A stretch of 64,000 nt of DNA from the NCBI RefSeq assembly GCF_002554795.1, contig NZ_PDEQ01000002.1:434001-498000 (forward strand), read 5' to 3'. Below are positions 1 through 9,359 of the stretch, one piece after another; the first letter of the stretch is position 1, and every line of letters starts with the position of its first letter. Origin of the DNA: Longibacter salinarum (GTDB taxonomy: Bacteria > Bacteroidota > Rhodothermia > Rhodothermales > Salinibacteraceae). A program made the position numbers and the translations under genes. Below the pieces are notes generated by a model. The model made no database searches. It saw nothing but the letters and a program-made list of their open reading frames with translations, and was not told the origin of the DNA.

Positions 1-500
1 TTGCCGAGCGACTTCTGGCGGGGGAGTGTCCGGAAACGACGACCTACGAGGCCATTGAGTTGAGCTGCACGATGGCGTCAATAGCCCGCGCACGACTCGA
101 GCCGTGGGCGGATCGGGTAACGGTTCGTTGGACTGACGGTGCCCCACCAATCGACAACCCCAGCCGATCGGTGGATCGTGTGGTCGTGGCATACGTGTTC
201 GACCTGCTTCCCCGCCCGGAGGTGCGCACGTTACTCAGCGAAGCGCGCCGGGTGTTGAAGCCGGGCGGACGGCTGTGCGCATGTGGGCTCGCGCCGGGAA
301 TTGGACCGATGAGTCGCGCCGTCGAGTGGCTTTGGCGGAGCGTTTTCGCATTGCGGCCAACGCTCGTCGGCGGATGCCGACCGCTTGAGGTTCGACCCCT
401 GCTGGGTCGCAGTTGGCGCGTACACCACCACGATCACGTGGCACCGTGGGGCGTGCCGTCCGAGGTTCTGGTTGCTACGCCGCGACCCGACACTGTCTAA
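1..500 (+). CDS. class I SAM-dependent methyltransferase, 5' end outside window
   Basis: The reading frame is open from the first bases (frame starting at base 3) to the TAA at 498-500, so about 165 C-terminal residues of a larger protein are visible. The segment VDRVVVAYVFDLLPRPE followed by LSEARRVLKPGGRL has the motif II/post-motif pattern of UbiE/type-11 methyltransferases: an acidic-aromatic strand, then a helix, then LKPGG. The glycine-rich SAM motif I would lie outside the window. A TTG at 60 could serve as a start, but the frame continues upstream with plausible protein, so I treat the gene as truncated by the edge. It ends 31 bp before the metal-binding lipoprotein gene and may be co-transcribed with it. 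The substrate cannot be told from the sequence. Confidence 0.75.
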   Translation, partial: AERLLAGECPETTTYEAIELSCTMASIARARLEPWADRVTVRWTDGAPPIDNPSRSVDRVVVAYVFDLLPRPEVRTLLSEARRVLKPGGRLCACGLAPGIGPMSRAVEWLWRSVFALRPTLVGGCRPLEVRPLLGRSWRVHHHDHVAPWGVPSEVLVATPRPDTV

Positions 501-530
501 CCATTTTTCTTCTTCTGGACTCCGACCTGA

Positions 531-1508
531 ATGCGCATCTTGCTCTCGCCGTGGCGTGGACGGTGCACGCTTCTTCTTATCTGCCTTTTGTTTGTCGGAT
601 GTACCGATGATGAGGCCTCGTCGGAGCTTCCACCCGGTGCAGATGCAAAACCGTCCATTACGACGACCATCCCGCCGCTCGGGATGATTCTGCGCCCGCT
701 CGTGGAGGGGCGCGCCGAGGTGCGTGTCCTGCTCGATCCCGGCCAATCGCCTCACACGTATGAGCCCACGCCGTCCGCCGTGCGAGAGCTTTCCGGTAGC
801 CTAATGCTCGTGCATGCGGACGAACATCTGGATGGCTGGGTCGCATCCCTTCCGGCAAAGCAAACTGTTGCGCTCGTTCCGCTGCTGCCGGAAGCTCAGC
901 GTCTACAAATGCCTCCTGCAGCGTCGAAGGACCACGCGCACGCAGAGGAATCCAACGGAGGGCATGAGCATGGCGAAGTCGACCCCCACTTTTGGACGTC
1001 GCCGCGAGCCGTGCATAGTCTGTTGCCCGCACTCGTGGACACATTATGCACGGCCGATCCCGGCGGCTGCGCCACCTATCAGATGAACGCAGATTCGCTC
1101 GGGACGCAGCTTGAGGCACTGGATGTTCGAATTTCGACGATGCTGAAGCCGGTTGAAGGCATGCACGTCGGATTGTCGCAGCCGTTCTTCCGCTACTTTC
1201 TCCAGCGATACGGGCTCCACGTCGCAGAAATTATCGAGCCTCGGCCTGCGAAGGAACCATCACCCCAACAGCTATCTCGACAGATTCGACAGCTTCAGGG
1301 CGCAGATGTCCGCGTCATTTTTACGCAGGCGCAGCTTCCCGATCGGTCGGCTCGTGCCGTAGCGGATGCAGCGGAGATTGCGACGGTTAATTTAGATCCG
1401 ATCGGTGGCGTTGAGGGACGGGCGAGTTATGCAGAACTACTCGAATACAACGCGACGCAGATTTTGAACGCACTCGGACCCGAACCCACATCGTCACCGT
1501 CACGTTAA
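531..1508 (+). CDS. metal ABC transporter substrate-binding lipoprotein (ZnuA/MntA family)
   Basis: The product is 325 aa. It is a cluster A-I solute-binding protein that captures Zn2+ or Mn2+ at the cell surface and delivers it to the ATPase/permease encoded next. The N-terminus is a lipoprotein signal with lipobox FVGC (Cys24). The family metal ligands can be placed: His75 in SPHTYEPTPS, His153 in DPHFWTSP, and Asp289 in NLDPIGG. A His-rich loop with six His between residues 135 and 153 is typical of zinc members. The third ligand position (His in ZnuA, Glu in PsaA/MntC) is Gln217 in LSQPFFRYF, so the metal cannot be assigned by ligand set. The two following genes complete the transporter, and a P1B efflux ATPase follows them. 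Confidence 0.9.
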   Translation: MRILLSPWRGRCTLLLICLLFVGCTDDEASSELPPGADAKPSITTTIPPLGMILRPLVEGRAEVRVLLDPGQSPHTYEPTPSAVRELSGSLMLVHADEHLDGWVASLPAKQTVALVPLLPEAQRLQMPPAASKDHAHAEESNGGHEHGEVDPHFWTSPRAVHSLLPALVDTLCTADPGGCATYQMNADSLGTQLEALDVRISTMLKPVEGMHVGLSQPFFRYFLQRYGLHVAEIIEPRPAKEPSPQQLSRQIRQLQGADVRVIFTQAQLPDRSARAVADAAEIATVNLDPIGGVEGRASYAELLEYNATQILNALGPEPTSSPSR

Positions 1509-1568
1509 GCAGGACTTGCACGGGGGTTCTTCCCGTGCATCGAACCGACCGCACGCAGCCACGACTCT

Positions 1569-2321
1569 ATGTCTTCTCCCGCCGTTAGCGTCAGCGATCT
1601 TCTGGTCCGCTTTGGCGACCACCGTGTGCTGGACGGGATCACGTTCGAAGCTCAGGGAGGCGATTTCGTTGCCATTGTGGGGCCCAACGGTGCCGGAAAA
1701 ACGACGTTGATGAAAGTGCTCCTTGGGCTCGATGTGCCCGAAAATGGCATTGCGCGAATCTTTGGGCAGCACCCGCAGCAGGTAGATCCAGGCATCGTCG
1801 GGTACGTGCCGCAGATCAAAACGCTCGACCGATCCTTTCCTGCCCTCGCGATTGAATTGGTCGTGTCCGGGCTCTACGAACACTGGCCGTTTCGCATATC
1901 GCAGGAAGAACGGGAACTGGCGATCGATGCACTCGAGCACGTTCACGCTGAGAAACTAGCGGACCGCTCTCTGTCCGCCCTCTCCGGTGGAGAACTACAA
2001 CGTGTCTATCTGGCACGAAGCCTGATCCGCACGCCGCGCGTCATTATCCTCGACGAACCGGCTACCGGCGTGGACGTCGTCGGGGCGACGGACCTGTACG
2101 AACTGCTCGACAACTACCAGGAAGAACATCAGGCCACCGTTTTGATGGTGACGCATGACTGGAATGCTGCCTTTCATCATGCGACGCACGTCCTGTTGCT
2201 AGACGGGCGGCAGGTCGCCTACGGCCCGCCCGAAGCTGCACTGAAGGAAGAATGCCTTCGGGAAGCCTTCGGCCATATCGGACACGCGCACGCCATGATG
2301 ATCGGGGACCGACATGAGTGA
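1569..2321 (+). CDS. metal ABC transporter ATP-binding protein (ZnuC/MntB family)
   Basis: The product is 250 aa and is the cytoplasmic nucleotide-binding subunit of the Zn/Mn uptake system. The Walker A motif GPNGAGKT is at residues 38-45. It is followed by a Q-loop (YVPQIKT), the signature LSGGELQR, the Walker B motif VIILDEP, a D-loop and an H-loop (VTHDW). Length is normal for ZnuC-type ATPases. Its last eight bases overlap the start of the permease gene, and the ATG lies 60 bp after the lipoprotein stop, so all three genes are almost certainly one operon. Confidence 0.93.
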   Translation: MSSPAVSVSDLLVRFGDHRVLDGITFEAQGGDFVAIVGPNGAGKTTLMKVLLGLDVPENGIARIFGQHPQQVDPGIVGYVPQIKTLDRSFPALAIELVVSGLYEHWPFRISQEERELAIDALEHVHAEKLADRSLSALSGGELQRVYLARSLIRTPRVIILDEPATGVDVVGATDLYELLDNYQEEHQATVLMVTHDWNAAFHHATHVLLLDGRQVAYGPPEAALKEECLREAFGHIGHAHAMMIGDRHE

Positions 2322-3114
2322 ACTGATCGACGCATTCCAACTTGCTTTTATGCAGCGCGCCATGATCGCGAGCGTTCTCATTGGGGCGCTGGCGAGCTAC
2401 TTTGGCGTGTTTGTCGTGCAGCGGCGCCTCAGTTTCCTCGGCGTGGGTCTCTCGCACGCCGCGTTTGGCGGAGTTGCTCTGGGCCTATTGCTTCAGGTCG
2501 ATCCGATGTGGGTCGCATTACCGTTCACGGTTGTCGTCGCACTCGGAATTAATGTCGTGACGCAGCGTGGCGATATTGCGGGTGATACAGCCATCGGTAT
2601 CTTCTTCGCCGTGGCGATCGCTCTTGGCGTCGTTTTTCTTGCGCTCACGCCTCGCTACACGTCCGACGCGTTCGCGTACCTCTTCGGGTCGATTCTGGCC
2701 GTTCAGACGTCAGACGTATGGCTGGTGGCGATCGTGGCGGCGACGACACTCCTTCTGCTTCCAATGTGGGGCCGATGGGCGTACGCGTCGTTTGACCGGG
2801 ACCTGGCTCAAGCGGGACGGGTGCCGGTGCAGCGCGATGACCTGCTGCTCTCCGTGCTCTTAGCCGTGACGATCGTCGCGTCCGTCAAAATTGCCGGCAT
2901 CATTCTTATCGCAGCGTTTTTGGTGATCCCTGCCGCCACCGCACGGCTTCTCGCTTCGCGGTTTCGGACGATGACGGCGGTGTCCGTTGGGATCGGGAGT
3001 CTCACCGCTGCGATTGGCCTTGTGCTGTCGTACGTACTCGACGTTCCAAGCGGAGCGACGATCGTGCTCGTTCAGGCGATGCTGTTCTTCGGTGCGTTCA
3101 TAGCGAATCGATAG
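2314..3114 (+). CDS. metal ABC transporter permease (ZnuB/MntC family)
   Basis: The product is 266 aa and is the membrane channel subunit of the Zn/Mn uptake system. It is almost entirely hydrophobic, with about eight predicted membrane segments. It carries ABC-3 family hallmarks: GVGLSHAAFGGVALG near residues 47-61, GDTAIGIFFAVAIALG, and a C-terminal SYVLDVPSGATIVLVQ. The ATG overlaps the ATPase gene by 8 bp, which indicates translational coupling. No Zur- or MntR-like operator could be recognised in the short upstream gaps of this operon. Confidence 0.92.
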   Translation: MSELIDAFQLAFMQRAMIASVLIGALASYFGVFVVQRRLSFLGVGLSHAAFGGVALGLLLQVDPMWVALPFTVVVALGINVVTQRGDIAGDTAIGIFFAVAIALGVVFLALTPRYTSDAFAYLFGSILAVQTSDVWLVAIVAATTLLLLPMWGRWAYASFDRDLAQAGRVPVQRDDLLLSVLLAVTIVASVKIAGIILIAAFLVIPAATARLLASRFRTMTAVSVGIGSLTAAIGLVLSYVLDVPSGATIVLVQAMLFFGAFIANR

Positions 3115-3190
3115 CTCGGGCAAGGAAAACTCGTCGAAGCGATCGAAGTACGATTTGATGTAACTTGCCGAATGGCATTGAGAAAAGGGT

Positions 3191-5293
3191 ATGGCGAAAC
3201 AGTGTGAGCTTTCCGTTCGCGGTATGGACTGCGCGGGATGCGCCCGCCATGTGCAGGGTGCTTTGGAGGACATTCCGGGTGTGGCATCTGCGGACGTACG
3301 TCTGATGGCGGAACGAGCATCCGTTATGCTGGACGATGACGCGCCCGCCTCGCGCGAGGCACTGGTGCGTGCTGTCGAAGCGGCTGGATACGACGTGGAT
3401 GAACTCGATACACGTCGGTCCACAGGAAGAGAACATACCGAACGGAGGTCGCTCCTTCTGCTCGCGGGTACCGTCGTGCTAGTTTTAGGACTGGCCGCGG
3501 TTGGACATGGACTGGGCTACGTCGAGTGGCTGGAGGCGCGAACGCCCTGGTGGGCCGGACTGGCCGGTGTCCTGGCGCTCGGGTACCCTGTGTTCAAGAG
3601 TGTCGGGCGCGCGGCCGTGAAGCTTCGCGTGACCGCCCACACGCTCATGACCGCAGGGGTTGTGGCAGCCGCCGTCGTCGGCGCCTGGGTGACGGCGTTT
3701 GTGATCGTCATCTTTATGCGTTTGGGAGACTACGTCGAGCATGCGACGACCGAGCGTGCGCGCGACGCCATTTCTGGCCTGATGAAAGCCGCACCGCAGA
3801 CGGCCCGCGTGGAACGCGATGGCGAGGAGGTGGATGTGCCGGCCGATCAGGTAGAGCGTGGAGAGATTGTCGTGGTGCGTCCGGGCGAAAAGATTCCGGT
3901 TGACGGCAGGGTCGTCAGTGGGCGAGCCGTAATCGACCAGAGCGCGGTCACCGGGGAGCCCGTTCCGGTGGAGGTGATGGACGGGGACGACGTGTACGCC
4001 GCGACCATCGCGGAGGGAGGGGCGCTGCGCATCCAAACGGAGGAGGCGGGCTCCGAGACGACCTTCGGCCGCGTCGTGACGATGGTCGAAACAGCCGAAG
4101 CGCACCGGGGCGAGACAGAGCAATGGGCCGACAAATTTTCGGGATACTACTTGCCTGTTGTGGTAGGCGTCGCAGCCGTAACGTACTTCGCTACGGGAGA
4201 TGCGATGTCGTCCGTTGCCGTGCTGGTTGTGGCCTGCTCGTGTGCTTTCGCTCTGGCGACGCCGGTCGCTATGCTGGCATCGATTGGTGTATCTGCTCGT
4301 CGTGGGCTGCTCGTCAAGGGAGGACGGTACCTGGAGACGCTGTCTCAGGTCGACACGCTCCTCATCGATAAGACGGGCACTCTAACAGTGGGGCGGCCGG
4401 AGGTGACGGAGATTCGTCCGCGAGAAGGGTGGAGTGAAGACGAGGTTTTGCGCCTTGCGGCGAGTGCGGAGCAGTACGCCGAGCATCCCCTGGCCGGAGC
4501 CGTGCGTGAAGCGGCCGGCGCTCGGGCGATTACGCTGGACACGCCCGACGACTTTGACGCCGTGCCGGGACGGGGCATCCGTGCTATCGTAGGCGAGGAA
4601 ACGGTTATTGTCGGAAACCGACGGATGATAGAGGAGGCCGCGGGAGGGGACGGGCAGGCGGTGGCCATCGACATTGGGGACTCAACGCCTGCTGCGGGTG
4701 AAACGTATCTCTACGTCGCCGCGAACGGTACCTTGGCCGGTGTAATCGTGACGGCCGACCGGGCGCGAAAAGGGATCGCCGAGGCGCTGGATGCAGTCCG
4801 GCAGCAGGGCATCGAAACCATCGAAGTGCTGACGGGCGACCGCGAGGAGGCGGCCCAGGCGCTGGCTAAGCGGCTCGGTCTTGATGTCCAGAGCGAACTT
4901 CTGCCCGAGGACAAAATTGAGATTGTGCGCGAATATCAGCGTGCCGGAAAGACGGTCGCTATGATCGGCGACGGCGTGAACGATGCACCGGCGCTGGCCC
5001 AGGCGGACGTCGGGATCGCGATGGGCGACGTGGGAACGGACATCGCGGTGGATGCGGCACCGGTCGTGCTGCTTCGAGAGGACTGGTCACTCGTTCCAGA
5101 TCTTCTGCGAACGGCGAACCGCACGATGAACGTTGTGAAGGGTAACTTCTGGTTCACCGGGCTCTACAACCTCGCCGCGCTCGGTCTTGCCGCAACCGGC
5201 TTCTTGCCGCCTGTCGTCGCGGCGGCCATGCACAGCATCCCGGATCTCGGCATTCTCGCCAACTCGTCAAGGCTCCTCCGAAACCGCTCTTGA
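3191..5293 (+). CDS. heavy-metal translocating P1B-type ATPase with a CSC membrane motif
   Basis: The product is 700 aa and is an inner-membrane pump that exports a transition metal using ATP. An N-terminal heavy-metal-associated domain has GMDCAGC (Cys14, Cys17). It is followed by membrane helices, the actuator TGEPV, the phosphorylation site DKTGTLT (Asp393), the EHPL nucleotide-binding motif and the hinge GDGVNDAP. The membrane-4 motif, usually CPC/CPH/SPC, is Cys349-Ser350-Cys351 here. The C-terminal helix ends in [18 protein letters not shown], which resembles Mn/Zn-type exporters more than CopA, but this is memory-based. The gene lies 77 bp after the metal-uptake operon, suggesting shared metal homeostasis. 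The metal itself is not established. Confidence 0.9.
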   Translation: MAKQCELSVRGMDCAGCARHVQGALEDIPGVASADVRLMAERASVMLDDDAPASREALVRAVEAAGYDVDELDTRRSTGREHTERRSLLLLAGTVVLVLGLAAVGHGLGYVEWLEARTPWWAGLAGVLALGYPVFKSVGRAAVKLRVTAHTLMTAGVVAAAVVGAWVTAFVIVIFMRLGDYVEHATTERARDAISGLMKAAPQTARVERDGEEVDVPADQVERGEIVVVRPGEKIPVDGRVVSGRAVIDQSAVTGEPVPVEVMDGDDVYAATIAEGGALRIQTEEAGSETTFGRVVTMVETAEAHRGETEQWADKFSGYYLPVVVGVAAVTYFATGDAMSSVAVLVVACSCAFALATPVAMLASIGVSARRGLLVKGGRYLETLSQVDTLLIDKTGTLTVGRPEVTEIRPREGWSEDEVLRLAASAEQYAEHPLAGAVREAAGARAITLDTPDDFDAVPGRGIRAIVGEETVIVGNRRMIEEAAGGDGQAVAIDIGDSTPAAGETYLYVAANGTLAGVIVTADRARKGIAEALDAVRQQGIETIEVLTGDREEAAQALAKRLGLDVQSELLPEDKIEIVREYQRAGKTVAMIGDGVNDAPALAQADVGIAMGDVGTDIAVDAAPVVLLREDWSLVPDLLRTANRTMNVVKGNFWFTGLYNLAALGLAATGFLPPVVAAAMHSIPDLGILANSSRLLRNRS

Positions 5294-5306
5294 GGTGGTG
5301 CCGGAG

Positions 5307-5335
5307 GACCGACCCGAGCGACATTCGGATCGGTC
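5307..5335. terminator. hairpin between convergent genes
   Basis: The arms GACCGA-CCGA and TCGG-TCGGTC pair around a short loop with single-base bulges, in the 60-bp gap between two converging genes. There is no clear T-run on either side, so its function as a terminator is only suggested by its position. Confidence 0.4.
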
Positions 5336-5353
5336 TCATCAGCGTTTCCGGCC

Positions 5354-8050
5354 TTACTCCTGCGGGTCTGTGATGCCGCGTGTAAGGAACTCGTAGATGC
5401 GCAGTAGACGATCGATTCGGTGCTGTGGATCGCCCGAGCGGCTAAGGTCGTGTCCTGCGTTCGGGTAGCGCACGTATTCGACCGGACGGTCAAGCACCTT
5501 CAGGCTCCGGTACAGAAGTTCGCTCTGAATGACGCCGGTTCGCAGGTCATTGTCCGCGTGCATGATGAGCAGCGGCGTTTCGATGTCGCGAACGAACGTC
5601 TGCGGCGAGTTGCGGAGGAGCGCCTCCCGTGGCGGCATCCGCAGTGAGTCCACGGCGAGACTGTCGAGCCCGAAGCCACTGGCCTGCTCCTCGACGAAAT
5701 ATGTGCTGTCCACAGGCATCGGGATGCCGTCGGCGCGGGCACTGTCTTGCGCCGGAACGGGGTATGCACCCTCCCACGGATAACCGCCGAAGTGGGTCGG
5801 GACGAGGCGCCAGGCGTTGCCCTCGCCGAAGAACACGCTGAGGTCGTATACCCCACGCTGCGCCACCGCCGCGTCGAAGCGATCCGTCTGCGAGATGATC
5901 CATGCCGTCAGGTAGCCTGCGTACGACCCGCCGGTTAGAACCTGCTGCTCTGCATTGGTCCACTCTAGGTCGGCGGCTGCGTCGGCGGCCGCGAGGACAT
6001 CGTTCATTGGGCCGGTGCCCCAGTCCTGGAAATTCGCCGTTTTGAAGTCGAACCCGTAACCTCCGGAGCCGCGCGGATTGGCGTATACGATGGCGAATCC
6101 GCGGGCGGCGAGCATCTGAAACTCGTGCCACATCGTGGCCTCGCCCGGTCCCCACATAGCCGAGGGTCCGCCATGCATCTCGACGAGAAGCGGGGCGGTT
6201 TCTCCCTCACTCAGGCCCGGCGGTCGGATGACCCAGGCGTCGATGGTTCGTCCATCGTTTTCGACCTCGATCTTGCGGTGCGTCGCCACCGTTTTGTCGG
6301 TGAGCCAGCTGGCGTTGTGCGACGAAATTCGCCGCTCGTTGTCTCCGCCGACGGTGCTGGTGTACAGCTCGTACGGGTTCTGGACCGTTGTGGCGGCATA
6401 CACGAGGGTGGCGTCGGTCGCGTCGTAGCTCCGGACGCCCGTCTCGGGGCCTGTCAGAATCTCCGGTTCGACCGGCGTGATCATCGTCGAGTCAACAGCG
6501 AAGACGGCAGTACTCGTCTCCGCTTCGGGGGCAGCTGCTGGGGCGTCTGGTCGTTCTCCTTCTTCAGAGTCTGCGTCCGGTCGCGCGAAAGGGGCAAACC
6601 GTATCAGCGGGAACGCGCCTTCGGAGGCCGACACACCGTAGAGGTACCAGCCGTCAGGCGACCACTTGATCTGGGAGACGGATCGGTCGTAGTCCATGCT
6701 GATCAGACGCGGCTTCGTGCGGCCATCCAGCGCGAAGAGCCCGACTTCAGTTTGCGCGTAGCCACTCTGGTTGAGGCTGCTGGCGGTGAAGGCTATTGTC
6801 GTGCCATCGCTCGTGACGCGTGGGTTGGAGAGGGCGTATCGCTCCAGGCGAAGGAGGCGCTGCAGGTCCGGCGTGTCGCCCGCGTCGGGGACTTCCGCGA
6901 CGTAGAGATCGCGCTGGCGTACGCGGTCCGGGTGGGTGGCTACCGCGGGAGCACCACTAAGGACGATCTGTGTGCCAGAAGGAAGCCACTCGGCGCCGCC
7001 GTAGCTCCGGAATCCGGATGTCACGGGGCGTGCCGCGGGGCGCTCTGGCGTTGCCGACATCACGTTTCCGGGAACGTCGACAATAAAGAAGTGCCGGAAG
7101 GAGACTTCGGGGTCGAGTTCATGCTCGCCCTGGAAGTCGAGGCGCGTGATGACTCTCGGATCATCCGCAGAGCGACGCTCGCCGAGCCATTTTCGGATCT
7201 GGAGTAGGGAGCCATCCGGATTAGACGCTGTCGCGCTGGGAATGGGCTGTGAGATCGTGTCCCGAAGTGCGTTCAATGAGTCGGCAAGAACGGCGATACG
7301 GTCGCTGTTAACCGCCAGCGTATCGATCGGGTCGAGCGTGATGGAGTCGCGCAGCACGACCAGTTGTCGGCTTTGCTCAGATCCGAGCGTGTCCGACGGG
7401 CTCCGGTTCCACCGTTCCTCGCCAAACGTGGCTCCAAACGCGAGCTGCTTTGCAACCTCGCTCCGAGAAAGAGAAGAGGCGTACATCAGGTGCTCGCCGT
7501 TCGGGCTCCACTGCGGAGAGGTCGCTCCATTCGGCGCGTCCGTCAGTTGGTAGGGCTCGCCGCCGAAAATCGGCAGGATGAACACCTGCGGCGTGCCGTC
7601 GACGGGGCGAACAAAGGCGAGGCGGTCGCTTTCCGGATGCCACGCCGGGTTCGTCGCACCGGCGGGGGACCGCGTCAGGACGTGCGGGGCCGACCGACCG
7701 TTCGCCGGGACAACATAAATGCGTTGACGGTAGGCGTATGGCCGATCCTCGCTTGGCGTCTCCTCAACGGTTTTTACGACGTAGGCAGCCGTTCGACCGT
7801 CTGGCGACAGCGTCACGTCAGAGATCTGATGGATGTTCAACAGGTCCATCGCCGTGATGGCAGAGGGACCGGGAGCCTCCGTCGGTTGAGCCGTCGCTGC
7901 AAGCGGGGCCAGAGCGACAAGGAGGGAAAAAAGAACGGCACACCACCGATCAATACGTTCGGTGAACCGTCGATAAGGCGAGAGCGAAGGGGTAGCAGCG
8001 TACGTCATCAGCGAAAAAAGCAGAAACGGTCGGACGTAATGAGTCAGCAT
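5354..8050 (-). CDS. S9 family prolyl oligopeptidase / dipeptidyl aminopeptidase, secreted
   Basis: The product is 898 aa and is a serine exopeptidase expected to cleave short peptides in the periplasm. A signal peptide (hydrophobic core near residues 37-53 ending ATAQ) precedes TolB-like PD40 propeller repeats such as SDVTLSPDGRTAAYVV and PQWSPNGEHLMYAS. The C-terminal 260 residues are the alpha/beta-hydrolase domain. The nucleophile Ser709 is in GGSYAGY, an Asp lies in MHADNDLRTG, and His867 is in NAGHDL. An ATG at 8008 is an alternative start that would give a tidier signal peptide. A low-complexity stretch rich in Glu, Ala and Pro (EEGERPDAPAAAPEAE) interrupts the propeller. The gene is transcribed alone, convergent with the metal ATPase gene. 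Confidence 0.92.
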   Translation of the reverse strand: MLTHYVRPFLLFSLMTYAATPSLSPYRRFTERIDRWCAVLFSLLVALAPLAATAQPTEAPGPSAITAMDLLNIHQISDVTLSPDGRTAAYVVKTVEETPSEDRPYAYRQRIYVVPANGRSAPHVLTRSPAGATNPAWHPESDRLAFVRPVDGTPQVFILPIFGGEPYQLTDAPNGATSPQWSPNGEHLMYASSLSRSEVAKQLAFGATFGEERWNRSPSDTLGSEQSRQLVVLRDSITLDPIDTLAVNSDRIAVLADSLNALRDTISQPIPSATASNPDGSLLQIRKWLGERRSADDPRVITRLDFQGEHELDPEVSFRHFFIVDVPGNVMSATPERPAARPVTSGFRSYGGAEWLPSGTQIVLSGAPAVATHPDRVRQRDLYVAEVPDAGDTPDLQRLLRLERYALSNPRVTSDGTTIAFTASSLNQSGYAQTEVGLFALDGRTKPRLISMDYDRSVSQIKWSPDGWYLYGVSASEGAFPLIRFAPFARPDADSEEGERPDAPAAAPEAETSTAVFAVDSTMITPVEPEILTGPETGVRSYDATDATLVYAATTVQNPYELYTSTVGGDNERRISSHNASWLTDKTVATHRKIEVENDGRTIDAWVIRPPGLSEGETAPLLVEMHGGPSAMWGPGEATMWHEFQMLAARGFAIVYANPRGSGGYGFDFKTANFQDWGTGPMNDVLAAADAAADLEWTNAEQQVLTGGSYAGYLTAWIISQTDRFDAAVAQRGVYDLSVFFGEGNAWRLVPTHFGGYPWEGAYPVPAQDSARADGIPMPVDSTYFVEEQASGFGLDSLAVDSLRMPPREALLRNSPQTFVRDIETPLLIMHADNDLRTGVIQSELLYRSLKVLDRPVEYVRYPNAGHDLSRSGDPQHRIDRLLRIYEFLTRGITDPQE

Positions 8051-8363
8051 CGAACAAACCTATGACCCAGACCGGAGGAATGGTACCCGCTGAATGGAAG
8101 GATACGGGAAGAGTGGGGCGAGGGCGAAATTTGAAATGCGAAGTTCGAAATGTCGATTGTGGATCGTGGGTTGGATTTATGTCTGGCGTCCTTGGTTGAG
8201 TCGAGGGGTACGGTATTCAGGGAATGGGATCGTTGAAATCGTTTTGCCGGTCTCACCTTTCGGGTGATGTTGATTGGTTTGAACGCTGCGTTTCGATATC
8301 GGTTAGACGGGCAGCTTTTTCCATACACGATCCCGTTCGCTTACTAGACATACGCACGCTTGC
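8051..8363. other. divergent intergenic region
   Basis: This 313-bp gap separates the divergent peptidase and hydrolase genes and must hold both promoters. About a sixth of it is the word-like repeat described at 8123. No convincing sigma-70 or Bacteroidetes-type promoter and no ORF with coding character could be picked out. Confidence 0.5.
8123..8177. repeat. intergenic word-like repeat (GAAATGCGAAG / GATTGTGGATCG type)
   Basis: The stretch consists of short, imperfectly repeated words: GAAAT-TTGAAATGCGAAGTTCGAAATG, then TGTCGATTGTGGATCGTG. The last 18 bases (8151-8168) recur exactly at 28655-28672, 20 kb away in another gap, and the GAAATGCGAAGTT word recurs there as GAAATGCGAAGTTT. It has no coding character. 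Confidence 0.7.
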
Positions 8364-9143
8364 ATGGACCTCCATTACGCTGAATACGGTGACGAAGGAC
8401 CCGCACTCATCATTCTCCACGGGCTTCTCGGTGCGCACGGAAACTGGCACACGCTCAGCCGGACACGGTTCAGCGAGCATTCTCAGGTTTACGCCGTCGA
8501 TCAGCGGAATCATGGTGAGAGTCCACACTCGGATCAGTTTGACTACGATGTGATGGCGGTCGACACGCGCGATTTTATCGAACAGCATCACCTCGGCACC
8601 GCGACACTCCTGGGTCACTCGATGGGAGGGAAGACGGCGATGCAGACGGCCCTCACTTATCCCGACATCGTCGACCGCTTGATCGTCGTCGACATGTCAC
8701 CTCGTTCGTACCCGCCCTCGCACGAGCCGCTCCTCAACGCGCTCCAGAGGATCGACCCGACCGACTATAACGACCGGTCCGCGATTGACGACGTTTTAGC
8801 GAAGGATGTCCCCTCGTTTAGCATCCGCCAGTTTCTTCTCAAGAATCTGGATTATGACCGGGATGCGGAGCACTATCGCTGGAAAATGAATCTGCCTGTG
8901 ATCGCAGCAAACTACGGACAGGTCAACAAGCCGGTACAGGCAGATCAGCCCTTCGATAAACCGGCCCTCTTCATTCGCGGAGGCACTTCGTCCTACGTGC
9001 AGGATGAGGACATGGACCGGATCAACGAGCTCTTTCCACAAGCCGAACTAGTGACGGTTGAGGGGGCGGGACACTGGGTCCACGCGGAAAAGCCAACAGA
9101 ACTGGCAGATGCCGTTGAGTCTTTTATCAATCAGACGGCGTAG
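8364..9143 (+). CDS. alpha/beta hydrolase (YbfF-like esterase)
   Basis: The product is 259 aa and is a cytoplasmic single-domain alpha/beta hydrolase. The oxyanion segment ILHGLLGAHGNW, the early motif VDQRNHGES, the nucleophile elbow GHSMGG (Ser86) and the catalytic His in GAGHWVHAEKP are all present. They match the YbfF/ABHD11 branch of carboxylester hydrolases. Length is normal. The gene stands alone, followed by a probable intrinsic terminator. The physiological substrate is unknown. Confidence 0.88.
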   Translation: MDLHYAEYGDEGPALIILHGLLGAHGNWHTLSRTRFSEHSQVYAVDQRNHGESPHSDQFDYDVMAVDTRDFIEQHHLGTATLLGHSMGGKTAMQTALTYPDIVDRLIVVDMSPRSYPPSHEPLLNALQRIDPTDYNDRSAIDDVLAKDVPSFSIRQFLLKNLDYDRDAEHYRWKMNLPVIAANYGQVNKPVQADQPFDKPALFIRGGTSSYVQDEDMDRINELFPQAELVTVEGAGHWVHAEKPTELADAVESFINQTA

Positions 9144-9218
9144 TGACATAGCCAGCATGAGAAGGAGATGAGGACACCGGCTGAACACTCAGTCTTGACC
9201 GGCGCTACCGAAGGCAGC

Positions 9219-9254
9219 GGCGAGTCCTAGAAGCACGGGTCGGTCGCCTTTTTT
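9219..9254 (+). terminator. probable intrinsic terminator after the hydrolase gene
   Basis: A GGCGA/TCGCC stem with internal mismatches is followed directly by six Ts (9249-9254), 76 bp after the stop codon of the hydrolase gene. Confidence 0.5.
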
Positions 9255-9308
9255 GATTGTCTGGCCCGTTGCTCAGAAATAAGACCTCTCGTTCCAAAGG
9301 AACCTAAA

Positions 9309-9320
9309 CAAAGATCTTTG
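9309..9320. promoter_or_regulatory. 12-bp perfect palindrome upstream of the metal-uptake island
   Basis: The sequence CAAAGATCTTTG is a perfect palindrome 39 bp before the start of the His/Cys-rich protein gene, inside an AT-rich stretch where a promoter would lie. A dimeric regulator site is possible but unproven. Confidence 0.3.
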
Positions 9321-9359
9321 CATTTAGCGACTGTCGAAATGTAAACGTGTGTCCTGACT

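Noticed and set aside
6125-7207. 360-codon plus-strand open frame opposite the S9 peptidase gene
   Set aside because: It is exactly antisense to a gene with clear domains, and its translation is Arg/Gly-rich without family features, as expected for a GC-rich shadow frame.
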